From JAYEMH01 sp034717985 [NCBI: Candidatus Ratteibacteria bacterium] (lineage in GTDB: Bacteria; CAZDME01; JAYEMH01), in contig JAYEMH010000004.1 in the NCBI GenBank assembly GCA_034717985.1, positions 1-19,974 on the forward strand: DNA of 19,974 nt, written 5' to 3'. Every line of letters begins with the position of its first letter. Position 1 is the stretch's first letter. A program made the translations under genes and the position numbers. A model generated the notes under the pieces. The model searched no databases and had not been told where the DNA came from. It saw nothing but the letters and a program-made list of their open reading frames with translations. This document shows positions 4,960 to 13,286 of this stretch, piece after piece.

Positions 4960-6059
4960 TTGTAGAGAGGTTAAGATTAAAAATGATAAAACTGCCGTTT
5001 ATGAAATCTGCCGGTTCCCGGTCTATTGCCGGGATTAACATTGGTACTAATAGCATAAAGATAGTTGCTATATCCAATGCCGGGAAAGGTTTCTCTTTAG
5101 ATAACGTTGTCGTTGAACAAATCTCCGGAGAATCTGCTGAAGGCGGAAAGCCAAAGGATAGCCTTGGTGAAGCCTTAAGGCGGGCTGTCGATAAGGCAAA
5201 ATTGGTTAGCAATAGGGTGATAACCGGAATATCCGGGCCGGCGGTAGTAGTGCGTTATATAAACCTCCCTCAAATGTCAAAAAACGATTTAGAAAGCGCG
5301 GTGAAATTCGAAGCCAAGCCCCATATTCCTTTTGATTTAAATGATGTGATTTTAGATTTCCAGGTTTTGGATCAGGGTAAGCCCGTAGAAGGAAAAAAAA
5401 TGAAGGTTTTGCTGGTTGCCGCCCAGCGCAATTTCATCCACAAACATATCGCGCTTTTGGAAAAGCAGGGTTTGGTGCCGGTTATTATCGATATTGATTC
5501 CTTTGCCCTGGTTAACGCTTTTCTTCATGCCAATTCCGAAGAAGCCAAACAACAGGAGGCGACGGCTTTAGTTAATCTGGGCGCCAGTCTTTCAAACGTC
5601 AGTATTTTAAATAAAGGGGTGCCTCTTTTTACCCGCGATATCCCCATGGGCGGAAACAACTTGAGTGAAACTATTTCCAAAAAATTAAATGTGGATTTTG
5701 CCCAAGCCGAGAGACTAAAGGCAGAGATAGAGGGAGAATCCTCGGAGCCTTTTGGAATTATTGCTCCGGTATTAGAAAGTCTGGCTAATGAAATTCGGCG
5801 TTCCTTTGATTATTATGAAAGCCAGACTACGGCGGCAGAAAAAGTGTCTTTCAAAGTTTACTTAAGCGGCGGCACGGCGAAACTCAAAGGTATTGAAAAT
5901 TTCCTGGGTAGAATTCTGGATTTGCCCGTTTCTCTCTGGGATCCTTTTAAAAACTTTCAAGTTGATAAAAACCGTTTCCCTAAAGATAAATTGGAAGAAA
6001 ACCTGCCTCACTTATGCGTGGGGGTGGGTTTGGCTGTCAGGGCTCAAGAGTCGATATGA
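4950..6059 (+). CDS. pilM: Type IV pilus actin-like ATPase PilM
   Basis: 369 residues. PilM is a cytoplasmic actin-fold protein that binds the N-terminal tail of PilN and links the alignment complex to the motor. The phosphate-1 loop IAGINIGTNSIKIVAIS (about 27-43), ALVNLGASLSNVSIL near 206 and the late SGGTAKLKGIENFL are the family's nucleotide-binding signatures. The start is uncertain. ATG 4950 has AGAGGA 9 bp upstream but overlaps the predicted promoter; ATG 4983 has GAGAGG 12 bp upstream; ATG 5001 is also possible. Residues before SIAGI are poorly conserved in the family. The TGA overlaps the ATG of pilN (ATGA), indicating translational coupling. Confidence 0.93.
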   Translation: MLNFVERLRLKMIKLPFMKSAGSRSIAGINIGTNSIKIVAISNAGKGFSLDNVVVEQISGESAEGGKPKDSLGEALRRAVDKAKLVSNRVITGISGPAVVVRYINLPQMSKNDLESAVKFEAKPHIPFDLNDVILDFQVLDQGKPVEGKKMKVLLVAAQRNFIHKHIALLEKQGLVPVIIDIDSFALVNAFLHANSEEAKQQEATALVNLGASLSNVSILNKGVPLFTRDIPMGGNNLSETISKKLNVDFAQAERLKAEIEGESSEPFGIIAPVLESLANEIRRSFDYYESQTTAAEKVSFKVYLSGGTAKLKGIENFLGRILDLPVSLWDPFKNFQVDKNRFPKDKLEENLPHLCVGVGLAVRAQESI

Positions 6060-6715
6060 TAAAGATAAATCTTCTCCCGGAAGAATTAAAAAGGAAACGC
6101 GAGTTTAACACCTATATTCTGATACTTCTTGGAATCAGTGTCGGTATTCTGCTTGTTGTTTTTGTTGTTTCTCTGGTTTTGGGCCTCCAGGTAAAAGTCC
6201 AGGCGGCCAGATATAATCGGTTGGGAGAAGAATGGAAAATAATCAAGGAAGAGGAAAAGGAAGTTTTGGGATTAGAGAGTCTTAAGGGTGAATTAGATAC
6301 TAAGAGGAAAGCGATTATGGACTTGGCTCAAAGCCGGCTTCTTTGGTCCAGAAAGCTGTATCAACTGAGCAGGCAGGTTTTGCCTTCTATTTGGCTGGGT
6401 GAGCTTAGTATCAGCACCCGAACCGAAAAAGTCAAGGTGCCGGTTAAACCCGCCCCCCGGAAGCGGGGAAAAAAGAAAACAGCCCAGACGGTCGCCTGGA
6501 TAAGAAAAAAATTCCGGACGATGATTCTTAAAGGAGTAGTTATCTCTCTGGCCGGAGAAGAAATGATTGATTCAACCGGAAAATTCATGACCAGCCTTCA
6601 AGACGACAAAGATTTTTTTGAAGATTTCCTCGATATTGAGTTAATATTTACCCAGAGAAAAATTATTCATGGTCAAGAAGCGATGGCTTTCGAGTTAGCC
6701 TGCCGCTTCAAATAG
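6056..6715 (+). CDS. pilN: Type IV pilus inner-membrane alignment protein PilN
   Basis: 219 residues. The N-terminus MIKINLLPEE is the PilM-binding motif of PilN, so ATG 6056 is chosen over the longer upstream frame; it overlaps the pilM stop by four bases. One transmembrane helix (about 20-43) is followed by a coiled-coil-like periplasmic stretch (about 50-105) and a C-terminal ferredoxin-like domain. An odd, strongly basic Pro/Lys/Arg segment (KVPVKPAPRKRGKKK, about 126-142) interrupts the periplasmic region and is longer than I would expect. It may be a lineage-specific loop. PilN pairs with PilO in the inner membrane and contacts PilP. Confidence 0.92.
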   Translation: MIKINLLPEELKRKREFNTYILILLGISVGILLVVFVVSLVLGLQVKVQAARYNRLGEEWKIIKEEEKEVLGLESLKGELDTKRKAIMDLAQSRLLWSRKLYQLSRQVLPSIWLGELSISTRTEKVKVPVKPAPRKRGKKKTAQTVAWIRKKFRTMILKGVVISLAGEEMIDSTGKFMTSLQDDKDFFEDFLDIELIFTQRKIIHGQEAMAFELACRFK

Positions 6716-6716
6716 G

Positions 6717-7337
6717 GTGCAGAGCGATCAAATGCTTAAGATAAGAATTCCCGAATTAGACAAGGCACAGCTTAATAAACTTCTGATTATTGCCGGTTTC
6801 ATTTTACTTCTTATTTTTGGCAGTTTTTTTCTCATATTTAAACCCCAAATGAAGAGTATTCGTGATTATCGTTCTCGAAGCGACTCGGTTGAGAAGAAAA
6901 TTCTTAAGGCCAAAGAAAAGATTGTCCGCAAACCCCAGCTTCTGGCGGAAATTGACGAGATAAAAGAATCGTTGAGTCAATATGAGAAAAAATTACCGAG
7001 AGAGAAAGATATTCCCGTCCTTCTGGAAGAACTGACTGAAATTGTGGAGTTAGCCGAAATAGAATTTGTTTCTATCCGCCCCCAGCGAACCAGTTCAATC
7101 GAAGAATTAGCCGGTAAGGGAGGTGAAGGCGCCTATTTGCGCCTGCCGATAGAGATTCAAATGCGATGTGGTTTCCACGATTTGGAGAGGTTTTTGTTCC
7201 GCCTGGAAAAAACCAAAAGGTTTGTCAAAGTGGTTAAACTTAAAATTAAGGGGGGGGGCTCCAAAGAAAATTTGAAGCATGCCGTCAAACTGATTATTGA
7301 GGTTTATATGTATCAGGAAACTGTTCCTTTGACCTAA
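6717..7337 (+). CDS. pilO: Type IV pilus alignment protein PilO
   Basis: 206 residues from GTG 6717; ATG 6732 (MLKIRIPELDK) is an equally plausible start, as neither has a strong ribosome site. It has one transmembrane helix (about 22-41), a heptad-rich coiled coil (about 45-95, ending KKLPREKDIPVLLEEL) and a C-terminal alpha/beta domain. The LP---DIP-LL--L motif and the position after pilN identify PilO. In the periplasm it dimerises with PilN and helps to gate pilus assembly. It abuts the next gene with no gap. Confidence 0.9.
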   Translation: MQSDQMLKIRIPELDKAQLNKLLIIAGFILLLIFGSFFLIFKPQMKSIRDYRSRSDSVEKKILKAKEKIVRKPQLLAEIDEIKESLSQYEKKLPREKDIPVLLEELTEIVELAEIEFVSIRPQRTSSIEELAGKGGEGAYLRLPIEIQMRCGFHDLERFLFRLEKTKRFVKVVKLKIKGGGSKENLKHAVKLIIEVYMYQETVPLT

Positions 7338-7745
7338 GTGGTGAGAAGATTGAAGAAGAGATATATCTATCCGGTTGTATTCTTTCTTTTGAGTTTTAGC
7401 GCGCCGGCAGGCGAAGCCATCCCTTCAGGGGCAGGCGGTGAAGAAACAAGTGAAAGCGCCGGGGGTTTTGATGAAAACTATCAAGACTACATTCTTGAGA
7501 TTGAAAAATATAGAGACCCGTTTGTTCCCTTGCTCGGCGGGAAAAGTTACGATGAGGTGTCCATTAAACAGAAAATGAAATTAGAGGGCATACTTTGGAG
7601 TCCCATTAACCCTCTGGTGGTGATAAATGGAGAAACTTTGGAGTTAGGAGATGAAATCGACGGGGCCATTATTGAGAGAATTGACAAAGACAGGGTGGTT
7701 TTACGGTACAACAAAAAAACTTTCTCCCTGGTGTTTTGGGAGTAG
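7338..7745 (+). CDS. PilP-like pilus alignment protein
   Basis: 135 residues starting at GTG 7338, or the adjacent GTG 7341. The order pilM-N-O-this-Q and the C-terminal beta-rich segment, with the motifs YRDPFVPLL, LEGILW, PLVVINGE and GAIIERIDKDRVVLRYNKK, match PilP-type proteins, which bridge PilN/O to the secretin. The N-terminus has a basic, hydrophobic signal (KKRYIYPVVFFLLSFSA) but no lipobox cysteine, unlike classical PilP lipoproteins. The following linker, PAGEAIPSGAGG, is encoded by a palindromic GC-rich repeat (about 7402-7438), related in sequence and frame to PAGEA in prepilins 4 and 5. Identification rests mainly on context and the RDPF motif. Confidence 0.78.
   Translation: MVRRLKKRYIYPVVFFLLSFSAPAGEAIPSGAGGEETSESAGGFDENYQDYILEIEKYRDPFVPLLGGKSYDEVSIKQKMKLEGILWSPINPLVVINGETLELGDEIDGAIIERIDKDRVVLRYNKKTFSLVFWE
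7402..7438. repeat. GC-rich dispersed element within the pilP-like gene
   Basis: 7411-7431 (gcgaagccatcccttcagggg) matches the reverse complement of 19818-19838 at 19 of 21 positions, and the flanking GCCGGCAGGCG resembles the palindromes in the pilin array. It encodes the linker after the signal peptide. A chance match of this length across the window cannot be excluded without a genome-wide count. Confidence 0.5.
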
Positions 7746-7758
7746 GAGGGACTAAGAG

Positions 7759-9603
7759 GTGACAAAAAACAAAAGAGGATTACGGCTGTTAGGGGTGGTG
7801 GTCTTTCTAATTTTAGGGATGATTTCTATCTGCTGTTTTGCTCGGGAAAACGGAGAAAAATTAGAAAGCAGTCCGACCGATGTTCAAGGGGAAAAGGTAG
7901 AGGAATCCGTCGCGGCTGAATCGGCTGAAAGAGAAGATAATGTGAGCCTCGAGGAAGAGCAGCCTTTAGGGATTGAAGAAGAACCTTTAGAATTCAGTGT
8001 CGAAGAATTAGAGTTTGAGATTCCTGAAGATGAGGCGCTGGAATTTATTGAAACGGAGGAAATGCCGGCCGGGGACGAGGCGGAAATTGAAACACGAATG
8101 GTGAATTTGATTTTTAAAGAAGCAAATGTTACCGATATCTTAAACGCCCTGGCGCAGCAGACAGGAATGAACATCATCTGGGGCGATGAGGTAACCGGTG
8201 TAGTGACTTTAAGATTAGAGAATGTTCCCTGGGAAGAGGCTCTTGATATGATTTTAAAAGCTAATAAACTTACCTACGAAAGAAAAGAAAATCTTATCCG
8301 GGTTACCACCATCGCCCGTTTGAACGAAGAAAAAGAAGCTCTGCTTAAACTTGCCGAAGCTGAAAAAGACAAAGAACCATTAGTAACAGAAGTGATCGTC
8401 TTAAATTTCAGCAATGCCAGTGAGGTTAAAGCGTCCCTGAACAAGGTGCTCTCCAAAAGGGGATGTATCGTCGTCGATGATAGAACTAATTCTTTGGTGG
8501 TTACTGAAATTGCCTCAAATTTCCCGGAGGTGGAAAGGGTGGCGATGGCAATTGATACCCAGACTCCCCAGGTTATGATTGAAGCCCGGATTGTGGAAAC
8601 TTCATCAGGCTTGGTTCAGGATTTAGGTATTGACTGGTCAATCAAGAACACCAAATTAGTTCCCACGCATTATAAAGGAGCGGCGCTTGATCCGATTCTG
8701 GAGAAATTATTGGGTCCTGATGCCACCGAAGAAGCAAAGAGAGAGAAGCGTTTGGAAATCGAACATAAAGCAGGTAGATTTGACAGCCGCTTTCCGACGG
8801 ATGGCGCTTATGATGGCACGGCCGGCTACGGAGGGCTTTTTAAATTGGGCATTTTAGAGGCCTACGATTTTGAAATTGCCTGGCAGTTATTACAAAGTAA
8901 CGCTGACACTAAAATCCTTTCTAATCCCCGGGTAGCAACTTTACACAGTAGAGAGGCATACATTGTAGTCGGTGAAAAAGTTCCTATTCAAAAGTCTACA
9001 GTTACGACGACCGGGACTGAATATACCATTACCTACGAAGATATCGGGACGAAATTAACGGTTACAGCGAACATCAACAGCGATGATATGGTTACTTTAA
9101 AGATTCAACCTGAGGTGAGCGAAATTGGAAAATGGGTGCAGCTAGCCACAGGGCTGTACCCCGTCATTAAAACTAAAGAAGCTGATGTCGAGGTTTTAGT
9201 GCAAAGCGGCGATACGGTGGTCATCGGCGGCTTAATCTACGAAAAGGAAACCAAATCAGTAGCTAAGATTCCGTTTCTCGGCGATATTCCGGTTATCGGC
9301 TGGGCCTTCAAAAAACAGAAGACTGAAATAGATTCGCAGGAAATTCTTGTTTTTGTTACTCCCACTGTTTTTGGCCAAAAAGAGAAAGAAGAAATGGCCA
9401 AAGAATTAATTAGTTTTGAGGAAGACGAAGGGGTGGAGTTGATTGAGAAAGAAGAAAGAACGGCCGAAGAAGAGAAGGCTTTTGAAGAAATAGAAAAGGA
9501 GCTTGAGAATTTAGAGAAAGAAGGAGAACTTGAGGAAGCGCAGGAAGAAACTGAAGAGACAGAGCCGCCCGCAGCTCAGATTGAACCTCCACCCGAGGAA
9601 TAG
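7759..9603 (+). CDS. pilQ: Type IV pilus secretin PilQ
   Basis: 614 residues from GTG 7759, with GGAGGG 8 bp upstream. PilQ forms the outer-membrane pore for the pilus. In order: signal peptide (about 1-28), a Glu-rich low-complexity region (30-110), an STN-type domain (112-185, NLIFKEANVTDILNALAQQT), a secretin N domain (about 208-270), and the secretin core (about 285-540) with VMIEARIVETS, TKILSNPRVAT, VGEKVPI, DIGTKLTV, VVIGGLI and IPFLGDIPVIGWAFK. After EILVFVTPTVF the protein continues with about 74 residues of Glu/Lys/Pro-rich tail. No AMIN domains are seen, so the periplasmic part is short for a PilQ, and GspD/T3SS-like alternatives cannot be fully excluded. The pilMNOP context settles the name. 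Confidence 0.93.
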   Translation: MTKNKRGLRLLGVVVFLILGMISICCFARENGEKLESSPTDVQGEKVEESVAAESAEREDNVSLEEEQPLGIEEEPLEFSVEELEFEIPEDEALEFIETEEMPAGDEAEIETRMVNLIFKEANVTDILNALAQQTGMNIIWGDEVTGVVTLRLENVPWEEALDMILKANKLTYERKENLIRVTTIARLNEEKEALLKLAEAEKDKEPLVTEVIVLNFSNASEVKASLNKVLSKRGCIVVDDRTNSLVVTEIASNFPEVERVAMAIDTQTPQVMIEARIVETSSGLVQDLGIDWSIKNTKLVPTHYKGAALDPILEKLLGPDATEEAKREKRLEIEHKAGRFDSRFPTDGAYDGTAGYGGLFKLGILEAYDFEIAWQLLQSNADTKILSNPRVATLHSREAYIVVGEKVPIQKSTVTTTGTEYTITYEDIGTKLTVTANINSDDMVTLKIQPEVSEIGKWVQLATGLYPVIKTKEADVEVLVQSGDTVVIGGLIYEKETKSVAKIPFLGDIPVIGWAFKKQKTEIDSQEILVFVTPTVFGQKEKEEMAKELISFEEDEGVELIEKEERTAEEEKAFEEIEKELENLEKEGELEEAQEETEETEPPAAQIEPPPEE

Positions 9604-9633
9604 CATCAATTTTTAAGAAAAGCCCCATTAGAA

Positions 9634-9697
9634 TTCCCCGTTAGAGGCGATATCCAGCCCTTTCGGGGAAAGAGTTGAGTTGCTTCTACCGGGGTAA
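9634..9697. repeat. Hairpin-forming intergenic element upstream of the RNase E/G gene
   Basis: TTCCCCG (9634-9640) pairs perfectly with CGGGGAA (9664-9670), and CCCCGTTAGAGGC can alternatively pair with the later GCTTCTACCGGGG (9682-9694). A CCCCRTTAGA motif occurs twice (9624, 9636). It has no T-run directly after the stem. It could be a dispersed palindrome or an mRNA structure in the leader of the RNase gene. Confidence 0.4.
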
Positions 9698-9734
9698 AAA
9701 GAAAAGCGGGTGGATTTTTTTTAGGAGTCAGGTT

Positions 9735-11237
9735 GTGGAAAAAACGATAGTAATAAGTTATGAAAATAAAGAAACACTGGTTGCCGTACTTGAAAATAAA
9801 GTTTTAGAGGGGCTCTACCTGGAAAGAGAAAAAGAAAGAGGCGTGGTGGGAAATATTTATAAAGGCCGGGTGGAAAGCATCCGTCCGGGAATTGAAGCGG
9901 CTTTCATTGATATTGGTCTTAGCCGAAGCGGTTTTCTTCATCGCTCTGATTTATTGGCTGGCGCTGATGAAGAGACTTTTCAAAAGATACTCCAGGGTGA
10001 AAAAGTAGGCAGCTTCAGAAAAAGAAAGTGGTCCACTTCTCTGGGTAAAGAGCTGAAAGCAAATGATGAAATTCTGGTTCAAGCGATAAAGGAATCTTAC
10101 CGCCAGAAGGGGGTAAGGCTTTCTACCTACATTTCTATCCCGGGTCGTTTCCTGGTTCTTATGCCGGGGTTAGAAGGAATAGGCGTATCCAGGAAAATTG
10201 GAGATGCTAAAGAAAGAAAGAGGCTTAAAGATATAATTGAAAATATTATTCCTAAAAATTTCGGTTTTATTGTTAGAACCGAAGGAGAAAACAAAACCCC
10301 CAGGGATTTCAAGGGTGATGTGAAATATCTCCTTCATGTCTGGAAGAAAATTCAGCGGAATTTCAAAAGAGCTCCTTCCTTCAATCTTTTACATCAAGAG
10401 CTGGATTTGGCTTCTAAAGCGGTTAGAGATTTATTGGTTGAAGATGTGGATAAATTAATAGTTAATTCAAGCTCTGAGTATCGGCGCTTGAAGAAAAGCA
10501 TTAATATATTGGCGCCGCGTTTTAAATCCAGGCTTGAACTTTACCGCGGAAGGAAACCGCTGCTTACGGCTTATAATTTAGATAAAGAAATCGACAAAAT
10601 ATTTGAAACAAAAATCTGGCTTAAATCAGGCGGGTACATTACTATTGAGCACACCGAGGGCCTCATTGCTATTGATGTCAACAGCGGGCGGTTTACCGGC
10701 AGGAAGAATTTAGAAGATACGGCTCTCAAAATTAATTTGGAAGCCGCCGGGGAAATTGCCCGCCAATTGCGTCTTCGTGATATCGGCGGAATTATCGTTA
10801 TTGATTTCATAGATATGAGTTTTTCTAAAAACCGGCAAAAAGTATATCAGGGTTTAAAAGATTGTCTGAAAAAAGACCGGGCAAAAACCAAGGTTTTAAA
10901 TATCAGCCAGTTTGGAATTGTAGAAATGACCCGGCAAAGGATTAGGGAAAGTTTATGCGAAGTTGTTGAAGAGCCGTGTCCTTACTGCCGGGGAAAAGGG
11001 AGAATTAAAACCGTAATCAGCACCGGTATACTGGCACTGCGAAAGCTTAAGGAATATGCCGCTTCCACCAAGGAGAAAAACATTCATATCGAAGTGCATC
11101 CCCAGGTAGCTAAGCATCTAAATACGGAGAAGCAGGAGCAGCTCAGGGAAATATCGCGCTGGTTCCGCAAGAAAATACTCGTTCAGGGTAATGAAGAACT
11201 CCACCGCGAAGTTATTAATTTTATTCCCGCTTCTTAA
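9735..11237 (+). CDS. rng: Ribonuclease E/G (Rng-type)
   Basis: 500 residues from GTG 9735, chosen because AGGAG lies 7 bp upstream and VEKTIVISYENKETLVAVLE aligns with RNase G N-termini; a TTG at 9675 is unlikely. It is an endoribonuclease for rRNA maturation and mRNA decay. The S1 domain spans about 36-125 (VVGNIYKGRVESIRPGIEAA). The catalytic metal ligands are Asp314 (AIDVNSGR) and Asp357 (IVIDFIDM), 43 residues apart as in E. coli RNase E. The RNA 5'-sensor region precedes them. EMTRQRIRESL and the zinc-link CPYCRGKG (Cys415, Cys418) follow. There is no long disordered C-terminal scaffold, so it is RNase G-sized. It lies 131 bp after pilQ and shows no functional link to pili. Confidence 0.95.
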   Translation: MEKTIVISYENKETLVAVLENKVLEGLYLEREKERGVVGNIYKGRVESIRPGIEAAFIDIGLSRSGFLHRSDLLAGADEETFQKILQGEKVGSFRKRKWSTSLGKELKANDEILVQAIKESYRQKGVRLSTYISIPGRFLVLMPGLEGIGVSRKIGDAKERKRLKDIIENIIPKNFGFIVRTEGENKTPRDFKGDVKYLLHVWKKIQRNFKRAPSFNLLHQELDLASKAVRDLLVEDVDKLIVNSSSEYRRLKKSINILAPRFKSRLELYRGRKPLLTAYNLDKEIDKIFETKIWLKSGGYITIEHTEGLIAIDVNSGRFTGRKNLEDTALKINLEAAGEIARQLRLRDIGGIIVIDFIDMSFSKNRQKVYQGLKDCLKKDRAKTKVLNISQFGIVEMTRQRIRESLCEVVEEPCPYCRGKGRIKTVISTGILALRKLKEYAASTKEKNIHIEVHPQVAKHLNTEKQEQLREISRWFRKKILVQGNEELHREVINFIPAS

Positions 11238-11277
11238 ATTTTACTATGTTGCTCTGTCAAATAAATAAGGTTGCATA

Positions 11278-11390
11278 GTTCACAGATGGGCACAGATGAG
11301 AAGAAACAGATGATCACAGATATTTCCGACGACATCTGTGCTAATCTTGCATTTTTTTAATCTGTGTTAATCTGCGCTTTAATCATACCT
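11278..11390. repeat. CACAGAT / AATCTGTG dispersed repeat region
   Basis: CACAGATG (11281, 11291) and ACAGATGATCACAGAT lie upstream of inverted copies CATCTGTG (11333-11340) and AATCTGTGTTAATCTGCG (11359-11376), a long imperfect inverted repeat. The same AATCTGTGTAATC motif recurs at 13287-13318 and, inverted, at 16374-16411. The apparent earlier GTG start of the next gene (11364) lies inside it. Confidence 0.7.
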
Positions 11391-11411
11391 TTATTTTGTT
11401 TACAAGGCACT

Positions 11412-13163
11412 ATGCCGGATAGTAAAGTTTTAGAGGTCTATCGAAAAATCATTTTCTGGGGCCTGCTTGTTATCATAGCGGTTTTACCCTGTCTTTATAC
11501 CACAAAAACTTTTCATCTGGTTTTAATTAAAACTGTCTTCCTTCAGCTGGCATTGAGTTTTCTTTTCTTTGTCTGGTTTTTGAAACTGGGGGAGGGTGAA
11601 TTTATAAAGCTTCCTCAAAATCCCGTCATTATCCCCTTTGCTTTATTCGTATTATACGCTTTTCTCTCCGCTTCATTTTCGCTGTATAAATATAATAGTT
11701 TCCGGTCTTTTTTTTCTTATCTCGGTTATTTTTTGCTTTTTATTTTCGTAATTGAAAATGTTAAAAAAAGATGGCAAATCCGTCTCGTTTCGCAGATTAT
11801 TTTAATAACGGCCGGATTTATCTGCCTTTACAGCCTTTATAAGAATATCAGCTTTTTAAAGTTTAATTTTTGGAAGGCTCCCGTTTACTTTAATTTTTTC
11901 GGCAACCCTAATTTTTTCGCCTCTTACCTGCTTGCTGTTCTCCCGTTAAGCTTCTCTCTTTTTATCTATTCGCATTTCAAGTTTGAGAAGATTGTTCTAT
12001 TTATCCTTTCTCTTTTAATCAGTCTGAGTTTGCTTTTGACTTACAGCCAGGGATGCTGGATTATTTTCTTTTTCTATTTTATGCTTTTTTACATTGGTCT
12101 AATTATCAATTATTGGCGCAAAAAACAACTCTTGAAGAGTTTTCTCTTCGGCGCATTCCCTTTTTTAATCTTTGTTGTTTTATATGGTGTGCTTTTTTAT
12201 TCTCAGGGACCGGTAGAGAAATATTTGTTTCCGATAAACGCCTCCTTAGCTGTTCGAAAGGATCTCTGGGGAAGTGCCTGGCAGATGATTAAGATTTTTC
12301 CGGTTATGGGCTGGGGGACAGGCAATTTCCATATTTATTTCCCTTTATACCGAACGCTTGAATCTTTACTGATAATTGAATCGCCCATTGTTTTTCATGC
12401 CCACAGTGAGTTTTTAGAGCTCGCTGCCGAGATGGGATTTCTGGGTTTAACCTTATTTCTCTGGATGATTTTATCTTTTTTAATATATACCCTGAAAGTT
12501 TGGCTGAAAGCTCCGCTTGCCTGGAAAAAATATCCGTTAGCCTTTTTTTTGGGGGGTTTAGGAATTCTAATGCATAATCTGATTTCTCCTTCTTTGCGCT
12601 GGACGGCGATTGCCGCCTTTTTCTGGCTAATGGCAGCTTTGGCGGTATCGGTGAAGAGGGTAATTTCAGAGGAAGAAAGAGACGCTGTCTTTATTACTTT
12701 GAAGAACCGGCTTTTCCCGCTTTTAAGACCGGTGAGGAAAGGACTGCTTTACGCTTTAGCCATAGTCCTATTCATACCCCTGTCTTTAGAGATAATAAAG
12801 CCATATCGGGCAGAAACCGCGTTAAAAGAGGGAATAAAAGCCTGGGATAAAGAGAATTTTTTCCAGGCTATCGTAAAATTCGAGCAAGCAAAAAGGATTA
12901 ATCCCTACTGTTTATCGGCCTATTATCGATTGGGTTACAGTTACCGAATGACCGGTAACTATCAAAAGGCTTTGGAAAACTATCAGGCATTAGAGAAGAT
13001 TTGTCCAAACTACGCCCGGCTTCATTACAATTTAGGCAGTCTTTATCAGGATTTAGGGCAGTTTCGGCAGGCGATCGGAGAGTTTAAGACTGCTTTACAA
13101 CGGGAAGACAGAGTTTTTTCCCATGACCGGTTAAGGGAAATTTATTTTGAATTGGAAAAATGA
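11412..13163 (+). CDS. O-antigen ligase/polymerase-like membrane protein with C-terminal TPRs
   Basis: 583 residues from ATG 11412 (AAGG 5 bp upstream). An in-frame GTG at 11364 lies in a repeat and would add repeat-encoded residues. About ten or more hydrophobic segments precede a Wzy_C-type region: GNPNFFASYLL (about 164), a GWGTGNFHIYFPLYR motif (about 300-314) and AHSEFLELAAEMGFLGL (about 329-346). These are the periplasmic-loop signatures of O-antigen ligases, polymerases and pilin oligosaccharyltransferases. A soluble tail (about 467-560) has two to three TPRs (SAYYRLGYSYRMTGNYQKAL, then HYNLGSLYQDLGQF). It likely transfers or polymerises undecaprenyl-linked glycans. The substrate is unknown: lipopolysaccharide, or pilin given the neighbours. 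Confidence 0.8.
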   Translation: MPDSKVLEVYRKIIFWGLLVIIAVLPCLYTTKTFHLVLIKTVFLQLALSFLFFVWFLKLGEGEFIKLPQNPVIIPFALFVLYAFLSASFSLYKYNSFRSFFSYLGYFLLFIFVIENVKKRWQIRLVSQIILITAGFICLYSLYKNISFLKFNFWKAPVYFNFFGNPNFFASYLLAVLPLSFSLFIYSHFKFEKIVLFILSLLISLSLLLTYSQGCWIIFFFYFMLFYIGLIINYWRKKQLLKSFLFGAFPFLIFVVLYGVLFYSQGPVEKYLFPINASLAVRKDLWGSAWQMIKIFPVMGWGTGNFHIYFPLYRTLESLLIIESPIVFHAHSEFLELAAEMGFLGLTLFLWMILSFLIYTLKVWLKAPLAWKKYPLAFFLGGLGILMHNLISPSLRWTAIAAFFWLMAALAVSVKRVISEEERDAVFITLKNRLFPLLRPVRKGLLYALAIVLFIPLSLEIIKPYRAETALKEGIKAWDKENFFQAIVKFEQAKRINPYCLSAYYRLGYSYRMTGNYQKALENYQALEKICPNYARLHYNLGSLYQDLGQFRQAIGEFKTALQREDRVFSHDRLREIYFELEK

Positions 13164-13189
13164 GATTTCTGGAAAAGTCCAGAAATCTC
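13162..13189. terminator. Perfect 12-bp hairpin after the O-antigen-ligase-like gene
   Basis: GAGATTTCTGGA (13162-13173) pairs with TCCAGAAATCTC (13178-13189) around AAAG, starting within the stop codon. On the + strand no T-run follows. On the minus strand the stem is followed by ATTTTT, so it looks like a better terminator in that direction. It may be a factor-assisted or 3'-protecting structure for this gene. Confidence 0.45.
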
Positions 13190-13286
13190 CGATTAGACCC
13201 TTCCTTAAGAAGGAATTAGGACGGCCTATCCTTGTAGGATTAAAAGATTAAGACCAGATTACATCGATTAACTTCTCGTCGGAAGA

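Noticed and set aside
9675-9734. TTG start extending RNase E/G by 20 residues
   Set aside because: The extension is Lys/Phe-rich, unlike the family, and GTG 9735 has AGGAG at 7 bp.
11364-11411. Upstream GTG start for the O-antigen-ligase-like protein
   Set aside because: The codons are the AATCTGTG repeat read as protein; ATG 11412 gives a normal N-terminus.
12053-12292. 79-codon + strand ORF inside the O-antigen-ligase-like gene
   Set aside because: It is an alternative frame of a clearly coding membrane protein, with no ribosome site or motif.
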